Assembly (NCBI GenBank): GCA_946480925.1
Contig: CAMLLU010000003.1
Location: 99,889-163,888, forward strand
Length of the DNA stretch: 64,000 nt
Direction of reading: 5' to 3'
DNA from: an uncultured Rivibacter sp.
GTDB taxonomy: Bacteria; Pseudomonadota; Gammaproteobacteria; Burkholderiales; Burkholderiaceae
Shown here: positions 50,583 to 60,823 of the stretch, one piece after another
How the letters are laid out: the number at the start of each line of letters is the position of its first letter
Numbering within the stretch: position 1 is the first letter of the stretch
Program-made: the position numbers and the translations under genes
The notes under the pieces: generated by a model
Told to the model about the DNA's origin: nothing
What the model saw: the letters and a program-made list of their open reading frames with translations, nothing else
The model's database searches: none

Positions 50583-51824
50583 ATGCACAATGCACCGACG
50601 ATGTTCGCCCTCGACACCGCTGCTGCCGTGGACACGCCGGCCATACGCACGGCGGGGCGCGAGCTGCTGTCGCTGGCCTTGATGGATGCGCGCAATCATA
50701 CGTTGCGCCTTTTCGCCACCTACGAGGCCGCCTTGGCCGAGCGCAACTTCGTGGTGCCGAAGTGGCCCGAGCTCGAGCCGCCGTTGTGGCTGCTGGGCCA
50801 CCTGGGCTGGTTCCAGGAATACTGGATCGCTCGCAACGTGGAGCGTCGGCGTGGCGCAGCCTGCGACGCTTCGCGGCCCAAGCTGGCGTCGATCGAATCC
50901 TCCGCCGACCATTGGTATGACCCGCGCTCGGTGCCGCCCATCGAGCGCTGGTCGCTGGGCCTGCCGGACCTGGCCGCCACGCGGCAATACCTCGTCGACA
51001 CGCTGGAAACCACGCTGGACCTGCTGGCCAGCACCGACGACACCGATGACGCGCTCTACTTCTACCGCCTGGCCGTGCTCTATGAAGACGGCATCAGCGA
51101 GGCGCTGGTGCGCATGGCGCAGACGCTCGGCTTTGCGGTGCCGGTGCGGCTGGCACCGCAGCCCGTGCCGTTGCGCGATGCATTGAGCGTGCCGGCGCGG
51201 CGCTGGTCCCTCGGCTCGGCGCCGGGCGGCTTCGTGTTCGACCACGAGCTGGCCGCACACGACGTGGCCGTGCCTGAGTTCGAGATCGACGCGCAGCCGG
51301 TGTGCTGGGCACAGTTTGCAGAGTTCGTGGAAGACGGCGGCTATGACGACCGCCGCTGGTGGACCGGCGAGGGCTGGGACTGGGTCGAGGCCGAAACGCG
51401 GCGTTGCCCGCGCCACGTGGAGCAGCTGCGCCAGGGTGTGCTGGCGCATCGTTTCGGCCGGCTGGCGCGCGTGCCGCTCGATCAGCCCGTCCTGCACGTG
51501 AGCACGCACGAGGCGCAGGCCTGGTGCCGCTGGGCCGGTCGGCGCCTGCCCACCGAAGTGGAATGGGAGCTGGCCGCCAGCACGCTGGCCAGCCGCGGCT
51601 TCCGCTGGGGCGAGGTGTGGGAATGGATGGCCACGCCATACCGCGCCTACCCCGGGTTCGTGCAAGCGCCATGGCGCCTGCAACCTGCGCACTTCGGCAC
51701 ACACCAGGTGCTGCGCGGGGCCTCGTTCGCGACGCGTGGCCGGCTGAAGCACCCGCGTCACCGCGCCAGCGCGGCCATGGTGCGCGACGACCTGTTCTGC
51801 GGCTTCAGGTCTTGCGCGGCGTAG
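50583..51824 (+). CDS. EgtB/SenA-like protein (DinB_2 plus FGE-fold) with altered metal site
   Basis: 413 aa. N-terminal DinB_2 helical domain (LMDARNHTLRLFATYEAAL, LLGHLGWFQEYWIARN) and C-terminal FGE-fold domain (QPVLHVSTHEAQAWCRWAGR, RLPTEVEWELAA, VWEWMATPYRAYPGF, HQVLRGASFATRGRL), the plan of EgtB and of SenA selenoneine synthase. SenA genes sit next to selD (senC), as here; senB is not seen. The first iron His is kept (His73 in GHLGWF), but the usual HxxxHxE motif reads YEDGISE (167-173), so two of three iron ligands are replaced. Starts at GTG 50559, ATG 50583 and ATG 50601 are all possible. Confidence 0.75.
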   Translation: MHNAPTMFALDTAAAVDTPAIRTAGRELLSLALMDARNHTLRLFATYEAALAERNFVVPKWPELEPPLWLLGHLGWFQEYWIARNVERRRGAACDASRPKLASIESSADHWYDPRSVPPIERWSLGLPDLAATRQYLVDTLETTLDLLASTDDTDDALYFYRLAVLYEDGISEALVRMAQTLGFAVPVRLAPQPVPLRDALSVPARRWSLGSAPGGFVFDHELAAHDVAVPEFEIDAQPVCWAQFAEFVEDGGYDDRRWWTGEGWDWVEAETRRCPRHVEQLRQGVLAHRFGRLARVPLDQPVLHVSTHEAQAWCRWAGRRLPTEVEWELAASTLASRGFRWGEVWEWMATPYRAYPGFVQAPWRLQPAHFGTHQVLRGASFATRGRLKHPRHRASAAMVRDDLFCGFRSCAA

Positions 51825-53694
51825 GGCCTGTCGTGTCGCGCAGCTTGCGGTAGACGGTGTTGCGGCTCACGCCCAGGCGGCGTGCGGCTTCCGACACGTT
51901 GCCATGCGCCTGCTCCAGCGCGGCCTGCACGCTGGCGGTTTCGAGTTCCCGCAGTGTGACTGGCGTAGCCGCGGCGGGCTGCTGCGTGTGCCGCGCCTCT
52001 TCCTGCAACGCCGCAGGCAAGTGCTGCGGCAGCAATGCCGGCGCATCGCCGGCCAGGCGCACGGCCACCTGCAGCGCATGCGCCAGCTGGTGGAGGTTGC
52101 CGGGCCAGGGCAGCGCTTGCAGCACGGCCAGGAGCGCATCGCTCACGTCGGGTGGCCGCTGGGGGCTGCACACCATGGCCAACATGCGCTGCGCCAGCAC
52201 GGCGATGTCGCTGCGTTCTCGCAGCGGCGGCAACTGTACGGCGAGCCCTTCGACGCGGAACAGCAACTCCTCGCGGAAGCGGTCTTCGCGTGCCAACGCA
52301 TGCAGATCACTGCGCGTGGTGGCCAGCAAGGCGCGCGCTGGGTCACCTGACAGGCTGTGCACCAGCCGGCTCTGCAGCGGCAAGGGCAGTGCGTCGATGT
52401 CGTCGAGCAGCAGGCTGCCGCCATCGGCGCGCGACAGCGCGGAGAGCAGCTCGGCTTCGATCTGCTCGGGCTTCAGCGCGGAGCAACGCACCACCACCCA
52501 TGGCTGGTGGCGGCGCATCGAGGCATGGTGTACCGCGCGTGCCAGCCATTCCTTGCCGGTGCCCGTTTCGCCGGTGAAGAGCAATGGCACCGGGCCGTCG
52601 AGCATGCGCCGCAGCTGGTGCAACACCGCATGCACGTGGGCATCTCCCGTATCGAACTCGTCCAGTTCCAGGGGCGTTGTCAGGGCCGGCGTGGCATGCA
52701 AGGTGGCGGGCTGCGCCAGGCGCTGCGCGGGCACGACGGCTTCATGCCGCTGCGCACCTTCGTAGTGGTAGTGGCTTTGCACGTGCAGCACCGTGCCGCC
52801 GGGCCGCGTGATGGTCATCGGCACTGGCAGCGGCCGGTGCGCGAGGTCGATCGCTTCGCCCGCCGACAGGCCGAACAATGCCTGCACCGGGTGCATGCGC
52901 AAGGCGAGCGGCGACAGCTGCAACAGCTCCAGCGCGCTGCGGTTGGCACCCAGGCAGCGCCCGTCATCGCTCACCGCCACGATGCCCTCCATCAGCGTGC
53001 CCAGGTATTCGGGCCGTGTGTGGAAGTGCAGCCGCAGCACGTGGCGAAAGTCGTCGGTGAGCCAGTGGTTCTCGATCATGCGCGCCGACATCTTCACCAG
53101 CCCCATCGTGTGGCGGTGGTAGCTGCGGTGGTCGCCGGTCACGTCGAGCACGCCCAGCACGTGGCCGCGCGGGTCGACGATGGGCGTGGCCGAGCAGGTG
53201 AGGAAGTGGTTGGCGTGCAGGTAGTGCTCGTCGGCATGCACGAGCGTGGGCAGTTCGTCGACCAGTGCGGTGCCGATGGCATTGGTGCCCTTCGAAGGTT
53301 CGGACCAGTTGACTCCCGGCGCCAGCGCCACCTTGGCAGCGCGCTGCAGGAAGTCGTCGTCGCCCACGGCGTGCAGGATGGTGCCGTGCGCATCGGTGAG
53401 CACCACCATGCTTTGCGTGTCGACGATCTGCTCGAACAGCAGGTCCATCACCGGTGCTGCATGGGTGAACAGGCGCTGGTTGCGCTCGCGCACCAGGCCC
53501 AGGTCGGCATTTGGCAGCCGTGCGAGATCAAGCGATCCGATGCGGCTCAGGCCCTGTGTGATGCAACGCAGGTGCGATTGCTCGATGCGTTGCAGGTGTG
53601 CCTGGTCGCCGGGCAGCACCAAAGCCGCCAGCGGTGCGATGAGTTCCCCGCGCCGCGGCTGCGCGAGATGTCGTGGACTCGTGGCCATGCGCAT
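51805..53694 (-). CDS. AcoR-type transcriptional regulator (GAF, AAA+, Fis HTH) lacking GAFTGA
   Basis: 629 aa. N-terminal GAF-like sensor (FEQIVDTQSMVVLTDAHGTILHAVGDDDF), a PAS-like part, AAA+ domain with Walker A FTGETGTGKEW and Walker B GGSLLLDDID, and a C-terminal Fis helix (NVSEAARRLGVSRNTVYRKLR). Between IEAELLS and ADGGS only a few residues remain, so the GAFTGA loop that contacts sigma-54 is missing; it may act with sigma-70 as TyrR does. Its last 20 bases overlap the convergent SenA-like gene. No acetoin genes are near. Confidence 0.85.
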   Translation of the reverse strand: MRMATSPRHLAQPRRGELIAPLAALVLPGDQAHLQRIEQSHLRCITQGLSRIGSLDLARLPNADLGLVRERNQRLFTHAAPVMDLLFEQIVDTQSMVVLTDAHGTILHAVGDDDFLQRAAKVALAPGVNWSEPSKGTNAIGTALVDELPTLVHADEHYLHANHFLTCSATPIVDPRGHVLGVLDVTGDHRSYHRHTMGLVKMSARMIENHWLTDDFRHVLRLHFHTRPEYLGTLMEGIVAVSDDGRCLGANRSALELLQLSPLALRMHPVQALFGLSAGEAIDLAHRPLPVPMTITRPGGTVLHVQSHYHYEGAQRHEAVVPAQRLAQPATLHATPALTTPLELDEFDTGDAHVHAVLHQLRRMLDGPVPLLFTGETGTGKEWLARAVHHASMRRHQPWVVVRCSALKPEQIEAELLSALSRADGGSLLLDDIDALPLPLQSRLVHSLSGDPARALLATTRSDLHALAREDRFREELLFRVEGLAVQLPPLRERSDIAVLAQRMLAMVCSPQRPPDVSDALLAVLQALPWPGNLHQLAHALQVAVRLAGDAPALLPQHLPAALQEEARHTQQPAAATPVTLRELETASVQAALEQAHGNVSEAARRLGVSRNTVYRKLRDTTGPTPRKT

Positions 53695-53775
53695 GCCTTG
53701 TGCGGTGGACGACCCGGCCATGCTAGGCCATTCGCGCCGGACGCGCAGGCTGGTTGACCCTGTATCGGGCGTGGC

Positions 53776-55158
53776 TCAGGCGGCCTGCAACGTCTCGTAC
53801 GACGGTGCGCCGGCGTGGCTCGGCTGCGGTGCAATGCACGGGCGCCCGATGCAGTGGTATTCGAAGCCCAGGCTGCGCATCAGCTCCGGCTCCCACAGGT
53901 TGCGGCCGTCGAACACCAGCGGCTGGTGCAGTGCGTCGCGAATGCCGTCGAAGTCCGGCGTGCGGAATTCCTTCCACTCGGTGACGATCACCAGCGCATG
54001 TGCGCCGCGCAGCACGGCATGGGCCGAATCGCAGAAGGCCAGGCCTGGCGTGCCCTCGAGCACGCGGGCGGCTTCCTTCATGGCCACCGGGTCGTAGGCC
54101 TGCAGCCTGGCCCCGCGGCGGGCCAGCTCGGCGATGAGCGTGCGGCTGGGCGCCTCGCGCATGTCGTCGGTGTTGGGCTTGAAGGCCAGGCCCCACATCG
54201 CGAACGTGAGGCCTTGCAGGTCCTCGCCCAGACGCTCGACGATCTTGTCCGCCAGCACCAGGCGCTGCCTTGCGTTGATGGCCTCGACCTCGCGCAGCAG
54301 CGAAAGCGGCGAGCCGGCCTCGCGGGCGGTGGCCATCAGCGCCTTGATGTCCTTGGGGAAGCACGAGCCGCCATAGCCGCAGCCGGCATAGAGGAAATGC
54401 GAGCCGATGCGCGGGTCGGAGCCGATGCCCAGGCGCACCGCCTCGACGTCGGCGCCCAGCCGCTCGGCCAGGTGCGACAGCTCGTTCATGAAGCTGATGC
54501 GCGTGGCCAGCATGGCGTTGGCGGCGTACTTGGTGAACTCGGCGCTGCGCAGGTCCATCACCAACATGCGGTCGCGGTTGCGCACGAAGGGCGCGTACAG
54601 CGCGCGCATCAGCAGCAGCGCGCGCTCGTCGTCGCCACCCACCACCACGCGGTCGGGCCGCATGAAGTCGGCCACCGCGGCGCCTTCCTTCAGGAATTCG
54701 GGGTTGGAGACGACCGCGAAGTCGACGGCCAGGCCGCGCCGCTGCAGCTCGGCACGCACCGCGGCGCGCACCTTGTCGCCGGTGCCCACGGGCACGGTGC
54801 TCTTGTCGATGACGACCTTGTAGTCGGTCATGTGGCGGCCGATCTGCTGGGCCGCGGCCATCACGTGCCGCAGGTCGGCCGAGCCGTCTTCGTCGGGCGG
54901 CGTGCCCACCGCGATGAACTGCAGCGTGCCGTGGCCCACGGCGTGCTCCACATCGAGCGTGAACTGCAGCCGCCCGCCGGCCATGTTGCGCGTCACGATC
55001 TCCTGCAGGCCCGGCTCGTGGATCGGCAGGCCACCGGCCTGCAGCAGCGCCACGCGCGCTGGATCCACATCGAGGCAGACCACGTGGTTGCCCATCTCTG
55101 ACAGGCAGGCGCCCGTGACCAGCCCGACATAGCCTGCGCCGAAGACGGTGATCTTCAT
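53776..55158 (-). CDS. ugd: UDP-glucose 6-dehydrogenase
   Basis: 460 aa. Oxidises UDP-glucose to UDP-glucuronate for polysaccharide synthesis. Rossmann start [41 protein letters not shown], and the catalytic Cys loop [12 protein letters not shown]. Middle helix with [18 protein letters not shown]-terminal tail of ~25 residues is variable. 86 bases downstream of the GspE-like gene on the same strand. Confidence 0.95.
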   Translation of the reverse strand: MKITVFGAGYVGLVTGACLSEMGNHVVCLDVDPARVALLQAGGLPIHEPGLQEIVTRNMAGGRLQFTLDVEHAVGHGTLQFIAVGTPPDEDGSADLRHVMAAAQQIGRHMTDYKVVIDKSTVPVGTGDKVRAAVRAELQRRGLAVDFAVVSNPEFLKEGAAVADFMRPDRVVVGGDDERALLLMRALYAPFVRNRDRMLVMDLRSAEFTKYAANAMLATRISFMNELSHLAERLGADVEAVRLGIGSDPRIGSHFLYAGCGYGGSCFPKDIKALMATAREAGSPLSLLREVEAINARQRLVLADKIVERLGEDLQGLTFAMWGLAFKPNTDDMREAPSRTLIAELARRGARLQAYDPVAMKEAARVLEGTPGLAFCDSAHAVLRGAHALVIVTEWKEFRTPDFDGIRDALHQPLVFDGRNLWEPELMRSLGFEYHCIGRPCIAPQPSHAGAPSYETLQAA

Positions 55159-55244
55159 GGCCCGGCAAGTTAAGGGTCTGCCATGAATGAGGCGTGACAG
55201 CGCCGCGAACTGTTTGTGACGATGGTTGGGCTGCGGCAGGGCCC

Positions 55245-57785
55245 CTATACGTTGCTGGTGGCGCGCACCTCTTCGATGCTGGTCAGCCCCATCAACATCT
55301 TCTCGATGCCGTCCTGCCGCAGCGTGCGCATGCCTTCGCGCAGCGCGGTCTGCTGCAGCTCTTCGGCACGCGCGCCGGTCTGGATGAGGCGGCGCAGCTC
55401 GCGGCTGATGGCCATGAGTTCGTGCAGGCCGGCGCGGCCCTTGTAGCCGGTGTGGCCGCACTTGTCGCAGCCCGCGCTGTGGAAGTGCATCAGCCTGCCG
55501 TCGCGGCCGAAGCGTTCCAGCCACTCCTTCAACACCGCTTCGCGTGAAAAGCGCTCGTCGCCCGGCGGGCACACGTGCAGCCAATCGGCCAGCAGCTCGT
55601 CGAGCTCTTCGACACTGGCTTCGCGCTGGGTGATGCAATGCGGGCACAGCCGCCGCACCAGGCGCTGGGCCAGCACCACCAGCAGCGAGTCGGCGAAGTT
55701 GAACGGGTCCATGCCCATGTCGAGCAGGCGGGTCACCGTCTCGGGAGCGCTGTTGGTGTGCAGCGTGGACAGCACCAGGTGGCCGGTGAGCGAGGCCTCG
55801 ATGCCCATGCTGGCGGTCTCCTGGTCGCGCATTTCGCCGACCATGATCACGTCCGGATCGGCACGCAGGAAGGCCCGCAGCGCCTTCGCGAACGTCCAGT
55901 CGATCTTGGCGTTCACCTGCACCTGGCGCAGGCCGGGCTGGGTGATTTCCACCGGGTCCTCGGCCGTCCAGATCTTGCGCTCGGGCACGTTGATGTGGCT
56001 CAACGCCGAGTGCAGCGTGGTGGTCTTGCCGGAGCCGGTGGGGCCTACGCACAGCACCATGCCGTAAGGCCGCTCCATGGCCTGCTTGAGCTGTGCGAAG
56101 TTGTAGGGCGACAGGCCCAGCTTGTCCATCGGCAGTGGCTTGGCCGAGGCCAGGATGCGCATCACCACGTCTTCCAACCCGTTGGCGGTGGGAATGGTGG
56201 CCACGCGCAGCTCGAGCTTGTGGGCCGGCGATATCTTCGCGAAGTTGATCTTGCCGTCCTGCGGCTTGCGACGCTCGGAGATGTCGAGGTCGGCCATGAT
56301 CTTCACGCGGGCGATGGCGGCGCTGCGGTAGTTGTGCGGCAGCTCGAGGTAGGGGCGCAGGATGCCGTCCTTGCGGAAGCGGATCTTCATCTTGTCGCGG
56401 CCCGGGTAGCTCTCGATGTGGATGTCCGAGACACCCTGCGTGTGCGCCTCGATGACCATCTGGTTGATCAGCCGCACCAGCGAGTTGTCGCTCTGCTCGA
56501 TCTGCCGGTCTTCTTCGAGGAACAACGCGTTGGCCTCGTTCTCCTTCTCGAGCGAGGCCACCAGCTCGTTGCTGTCCACCGGCGTGAACTCGATGGGCGC
56601 GGCGATGTTGATGTTGAAGCGGCCCGACACGTCGGCGCCGATCTTTTCGTAGGCGCCTCGCAGCGCCTGGTCGATGGCGCCGTGCTGCGCCAGCACCGGC
56701 ACCACCTTGAGCTGCGACGCGAACTCCAGCTCGTCGATGGTGACGCGCGCCCCCGGGTCTTCCATCGCCACCACCAGCGAGCTGTCGCGCAGCAGCAGCG
56801 GCAGCACCTTCAGCCGCGCGGCCATCGCGTAGACCACCTTGCGCAGTGCCTCCGGCTCGATGGGGAAGTGCTTGAGGTCCACCACCGGGTAGCCCATCTT
56901 GCGCGCCAGGGCGCCTTGCAAGTCCTGGCGCGACACCAGCTTCAACTGCACCAGCAGCTCGCCCAGCGGCACGCTGCGGTCGCGTTGCTGCTGCTGCAGG
57001 GCCTCGTCGAGCTGGGCCTGGGTGATGAGGCCCATGGCGATGAGCGCCTCGCCGATGCGCACCATCGGCATCTTGCTCTGCGCCTCGATGGCGGCGAGCA
57101 ACTGCTCAGGCGACACCACCTGCTGCGTGACGAGGATGTCGCCCAGCTTCTGGCTGCGCAGCTGCTGCTGCATGTCGACAGCCTGTTCCACCTGCTCGGA
57201 CGTGGCGGCCTGGGCTTGCACCAGCACCTCGCCGATGCGTGGGCCCAGCTCGAACGATGTGTAGTTCTCGCGCGGCACGAACACGCGCTTCACGCGGCCG
57301 CTTTGCCCTTCGTCATCGAACGGCGGAAACAGGAACAGGCCGAAGTCCGTTTCGACATGGCCGATGGTCTGCCCCGTCAGCTCGCCACCGGAGCCCAGCA
57401 GCACGCGGAAGTTCGAAACGGGCCGGTGGCCGAGCATGTCGGCATGCGGGTCGCTGCCACTGGGGCTGCTGCCCGGCTCCAGCGGCTCGGTGATGGTGAT
57501 CTGTCTGAACTGCGAAAAGCGCAGTGGCAACGTGGTGCGTGCCGGCGGCACCTGAACGTGGGCCACGCTTTCGTCGGGCACGAAAAAGATGAGCCGCCCA
57601 CGCGTGACCTTGCCGTTCTGGCCTTCGATCTCGCAGGCCTCAGCCATGCGCTGCTCTTGCGCCGCGGGGTAGGTGGCAAATGGCGGCGTGGGCCAGCGGT
57701 AACCCGCGTGCCGGGCCTTTTCGGCCTCGGCGGCCTCCTGCTTGCGGAAGGTCCACATCACGGGGGGCGAGGCAAGATCGGGCAT
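55245..57785 (-). CDS. GspE/PilB-family secretion or pilus ATPase with MshEN domains
   Basis: 846 aa, longer than GspE or PilB (~500-570). An unusual N-terminal ~170 residues (Pro/Gln rich, [12 protein letters not shown]) is followed by two MshEN-like c-di-GMP-binding regions ([40 protein letters not shown] and [21 protein letters not shown]). The motor domain has Walker [14 protein letters not shown], Asp box AEDPVE, Walker B and a Cys4 zinc site (CPHC, CDKCG). Solitary here; the rest of a type II or pilus system is elsewhere. Start ATG 57785 or the ATG of MWTF at 57758. Confidence 0.88.
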   Translation of the reverse strand: MPDLASPPVMWTFRKQEAAEAEKARHAGYRWPTPPFATYPAAQEQRMAEACEIEGQNGKVTRGRLIFFVPDESVAHVQVPPARTTLPLRFSQFRQITITEPLEPGSSPSGSDPHADMLGHRPVSNFRVLLGSGGELTGQTIGHVETDFGLFLFPPFDDEGQSGRVKRVFVPRENYTSFELGPRIGEVLVQAQAATSEQVEQAVDMQQQLRSQKLGDILVTQQVVSPEQLLAAIEAQSKMPMVRIGEALIAMGLITQAQLDEALQQQQRDRSVPLGELLVQLKLVSRQDLQGALARKMGYPVVDLKHFPIEPEALRKVVYAMAARLKVLPLLLRDSSLVVAMEDPGARVTIDELEFASQLKVVPVLAQHGAIDQALRGAYEKIGADVSGRFNINIAAPIEFTPVDSNELVASLEKENEANALFLEEDRQIEQSDNSLVRLINQMVIEAHTQGVSDIHIESYPGRDKMKIRFRKDGILRPYLELPHNYRSAAIARVKIMADLDISERRKPQDGKINFAKISPAHKLELRVATIPTANGLEDVVMRILASAKPLPMDKLGLSPYNFAQLKQAMERPYGMVLCVGPTGSGKTTTLHSALSHINVPERKIWTAEDPVEITQPGLRQVQVNAKIDWTFAKALRAFLRADPDVIMVGEMRDQETASMGIEASLTGHLVLSTLHTNSAPETVTRLLDMGMDPFNFADSLLVVLAQRLVRRLCPHCITQREASVEELDELLADWLHVCPPGDERFSREAVLKEWLERFGRDGRLMHFHSAGCDKCGHTGYKGRAGLHELMAISRELRRLIQTGARAEELQQTALREGMRTLRQDGIEKMLMGLTSIEEVRATSNV

Positions 57786-57900
57786 GGGGCCTGTTTTATC
57801 CGGCGAAGCGGCGGTTGTCCACCTCCGTGGCTTGTGGGCACATCGATCGCAGGGGCGCCTTGCGGGGCCGATTTGCAGGGGCGCTTGCAGGTGTGGCGCC

Positions 57901-59211
57901 TCAGCGTTCCTTGCCCATCACCAGGTCGGGCAGCCAGGTCACGATGCCGGGGAAGGCCGTGATGATCGCGATGCAAACCACCAGGCACAGGAAGAACGGG
58001 ATCGCGGCTCGTGCGATGGTGTTGCTGTCCTTGCCCGTCATGTTCTGCAGCACGAAGAGATTGAAGCCTACCGGCGGCGTGACTTCGGCGATCTCCACCA
58101 GCAGCACGATGAAGATGCCGAACCACACGAGGTCGAAGCCGGCCTTCTGGATCATGGGCAGCACCACGGCCGAGGTGAGCACGATCATGCTGATGCCGTC
58201 GAGCGCGGTGCCCAGCACCAGGTACACGAGCACCAGCGCTGCGATCAAGGCATAGGGGCTCAGCTGCATGCTGTTCACCCATTCGGCCAGCTCGCGCGGG
58301 ATGCCGGTGAACGCCATGGTCTTGGTGAGAAAGGCCGCACCGGCGAGGATGAACATGATCATGCAGCTCACCCGCGTGGCGCTTTGCAGGCCTTCCCAGA
58401 AGTTGCGCCAGGTGAGCGTGCGGCTGAAGGCTGCGATGAGCAGCGAGCCCAGCACGCCATAGGCCGCGCATTCGGTGGCGGTGGCCCAGCCGGCCACGAG
58501 CACCCACACGATGAACACGATCAAGAGGCCACACGGGATGAGGCTGCCCGAGCGGCGCAGCTTCTCGGCCAGGCTCGTCGGTGCATCGGCAGCCGGTACT
58601 CGCCCAGGGTTCGCGAGGCTCCACCAGGCGATGTAGCCGGAGAACAGCAGCATGAGCAGGAAGCCGGGCAAGAAGCCGGCGAGGAAGATGCGGATGATCG
58701 ACGCGTCGGCCGCCACCGCGTACACCACCATCGTGATGGAAGGCGGAATGAGGATGCCCAGCGTGCCGGCCGTGGCCAGCGAGCCGAGCGCGAGCCTCTC
58801 GTCGTAGCCGCGCTTCTTGAGCTCGGGCAGCGCCACCTTGGCGATGGTGGCGCAGGTGGCCGCCGAAGAGCCCGACACCGAGCCGAAGATGCCGCAGCCC
58901 AGGATGGTCGTGTGCATCAGGCGCCCTGGTACTTTCGAAAGCCATGGTGACAGGCCCTCGAACATCTGCTCCGAAAGCCGTGTGCGGAACAGGATCTCGC
59001 CCATCCAGATGAAGAGCGGCAGCGCCGCGAGCTCCCAGCTCGCGTTGCTTTCCCAGAAGGCCGAGAACAGGTTGGCACCGGGCTGCGTGCTGGTGAAGAA
59101 CGCCTGCCCCACCCAGCCCACGATGGCCAGCGTCATCGCGATCCACACGCCGCCCGAGAGCAGCAGCAACATCACCAGCAGTAGCAAGCCGCCGATCGAG
59201 AGCACGCTCAT
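57901..59211 (-). CDS. dctM: TRAP transporter large permease, DctM
   Basis: 436 aa with about 12 membrane helices (IGGLLLLVMLLLLSGGVWIAMTLAI at the start; GSVSGSSAATCATIAKVALPEL; ITPPVGFNLFVLQNMTGK-like segment EVTPPVGFNLFVLQ). Sodium-driven import of an organic acid handed over by DctP. Stop of dctQ and start of dctM are directly adjacent (TAG then ATG). Confidence 0.93.
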   Translation of the reverse strand: MSVLSIGGLLLLVMLLLLSGGVWIAMTLAIVGWVGQAFFTSTQPGANLFSAFWESNASWELAALPLFIWMGEILFRTRLSEQMFEGLSPWLSKVPGRLMHTTILGCGIFGSVSGSSAATCATIAKVALPELKKRGYDERLALGSLATAGTLGILIPPSITMVVYAVAADASIIRIFLAGFLPGFLLMLLFSGYIAWWSLANPGRVPAADAPTSLAEKLRRSGSLIPCGLLIVFIVWVLVAGWATATECAAYGVLGSLLIAAFSRTLTWRNFWEGLQSATRVSCMIMFILAGAAFLTKTMAFTGIPRELAEWVNSMQLSPYALIAALVLVYLVLGTALDGISMIVLTSAVVLPMIQKAGFDLVWFGIFIVLLVEIAEVTPPVGFNLFVLQNMTGKDSNTIARAAIPFFLCLVVCIAIITAFPGIVTWLPDLVMGKER

Positions 59212-59748
59212 CTACAGGTCTTCCGAAAAATCGCCGCGGGCGTGGCGTTCCTCAACCCGCCGCACGTAGGTGGGCTTGCTGCCGGTGAGCACGAGCCACA
59301 GCTCGTCGAGCACCGCCAGCAGCAGCAGCGCGGCGCCGATCACGAAGCTCAGCTGCGGGATCCAGATCGGGATCACCACCAGCCCGCCTGCCATCTCCTT
59401 GAAGGCGTAGCTGTCCCAGGCGAAGCTCGCGGCCCACCAGGCGAGGTAGGCGGTGGAGGCTGCGGCAATGAGCAGCGCGACCGTCTCGAGCACACGGCGC
59501 GGGCCTTCGCCCAGCTTCTCGAGCAGCAGCGTCACACGTACGAAGTCACCATGTTTGAAGGCATGCGCCATGGCCAGGAAGGCAGCCGCCGCGCACAGCC
59601 ACGACACGATGTCGTTGATGCCGCCCACGCGCCAGCCCGCACCTCGGCCGATGGACTGCACGATCATCAGCACGAAGATCAGCAGCACGCAGGCCGCCGC
59701 GGCATGGCCGGCTGCGTTGAACAGCCGGTCGAGCGCTCGGCGCAGCAT
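59212..59748 (-). CDS. dctQ: TRAP transporter small permease, DctQ
   Basis: 178 aa with four hydrophobic helices (AACVLLIFVLMIVQSIGRG; DIVSWLCAAAAFLAMAHAFK; ETVALLIAAASTAYLAW; IGAALLLLAVLDELW). HAFKHGDFVRVTLLLEKL is typical for the family. Start overlaps dctP stop by one base (TGATG). Confidence 0.9.
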   Translation of the reverse strand: MLRRALDRLFNAAGHAAAACVLLIFVLMIVQSIGRGAGWRVGGINDIVSWLCAAAAFLAMAHAFKHGDFVRVTLLLEKLGEGPRRVLETVALLIAAASTAYLAWWAASFAWDSYAFKEMAGGLVVIPIWIPQLSFVIGAALLLLAVLDELWLVLTGSKPTYVRRVEERHARGDFSEDL

Positions 59749-60749
59749 CAGGGCTTCTTGGCCGCGGCAGCGCCTGCCTTGGCCGACTGGCGGTAGGCCG
59801 CGACGATGGCCTGCCCTTCAGGGCCGGCCTGCTTCTCCCAGTCGGCCAGCATGATGTTGCCCACCTGCTGCAGGTCGGCCACCAGCTTGGGCGGCGGCGC
59901 CGCGATCTTCATGCCCTTCTCGGTCAGCGCCTTCTTGTACCACTCGTTCTTTTCCTGGCTCACCTTCCAGCCGCGTGCTTCGGCATCGGCCGCGGCCTTG
60001 AGCACGGCATCCTGCGTGGGTTTGTCGAGCGCGGCGAAGGCCTTCTCGTTCACGATCACCGCGTTCTTGGGCAGCCAGGCCTGCGTGTCGTACCAGTACT
60101 TGATGTGCTCGTAGGTCTTGGAGTCGTAGCCGGTGGAGCCCGACGACATGTAGCTTTCCACCACGCCGGTGGCCAGCGCCTGCGTCAGCTCGGCGGCCTG
60201 GATCTGCACCGGCTGCGCGCCGATGAGTTCGGCGATCTTCGCGGTGGCCGGGCTGTAGGCGCGCCACTTGATGCCCCGCATGTCGGCCACCGAGCTGATC
60301 TCCTTCTTCGTGTAGATGCCCTGCGGCGGCCACGGCACGGTGAAGAGCAGGCGCATGCCTTGCGCGCCGAGCAGCTTTTGCAGCGCAGGCCGTTGTGCAT
60401 CGGTCAGCCGCTTCGCGTCGGCATAGCTTGCGGCAAGGAAGGGCAGGCCGTCGAGCGCGTAGACAGGGTTCTCGTTCGCGAAGTTGGCCAGCAGCACCTC
60501 GCCGATCTGTGCCTGGCCGCCTTGCACCGCACGCTTGATCTCGGGCGCCTTGAAGAGCGAGGCGTTGGCATGCACGGTGATCTTGAGCTTGCCACCCGTG
60601 GCCTTGTCGACGTCGGCCGCGAACTGCGTGAGGTTCTCGGTGTGGAAGTTGTTGGCGGGGTAGGCCGCGGGCAGGTCCCATTTGGTCTGGGCATTCGCGC
60701 CGGCCGCCAGGGTGGCAGCAGCCAGCGTGAAGGTGAGCCTCTTGTGCAT
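59748..60749 (-). CDS. dctP: TRAP transporter substrate-binding protein, DctP
   Basis: 333 aa periplasmic binding protein. Signal peptide MHKRLTFTLAAATLAAGANAQ. Ligand-binding region includes LKITVHANASLFKAPEIKRA, the conserved Arg in DMRGIKWRAYSP, and VESYMSSGSTGYDSKTYEHI. First gene of dctPQM, divergent from the racemase (74 bases between starts). Substrate likely linked to the racemase/hydantoinase neighbours, e.g. 5-oxoproline or a hydantoin product; this is inference. Confidence 0.92.
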   Translation of the reverse strand: MHKRLTFTLAAATLAAGANAQTKWDLPAAYPANNFHTENLTQFAADVDKATGGKLKITVHANASLFKAPEIKRAVQGGQAQIGEVLLANFANENPVYALDGLPFLAASYADAKRLTDAQRPALQKLLGAQGMRLLFTVPWPPQGIYTKKEISSVADMRGIKWRAYSPATAKIAELIGAQPVQIQAAELTQALATGVVESYMSSGSTGYDSKTYEHIKYWYDTQAWLPKNAVIVNEKAFAALDKPTQDAVLKAAADAEARGWKVSQEKNEWYKKALTEKGMKIAAPPPKLVADLQQVGNIMLADWEKQAGPEGQAIVAAYRQSAKAGAAAAKKP

Positions 60750-60823
60750 AGGGTTCTCCATGAGAAGGCGAGCGTCGAGAATAAGGCTGAGCGGTGCTGC
60801 AAACGATGAGGGCTTTTCCTGCA

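Noticed and set aside
55575..57962. Long plus-strand frame opposite the GspE-like gene
   Set aside because: His/Gln/Arg/Leu-rich antisense shadow without recognisable domains.
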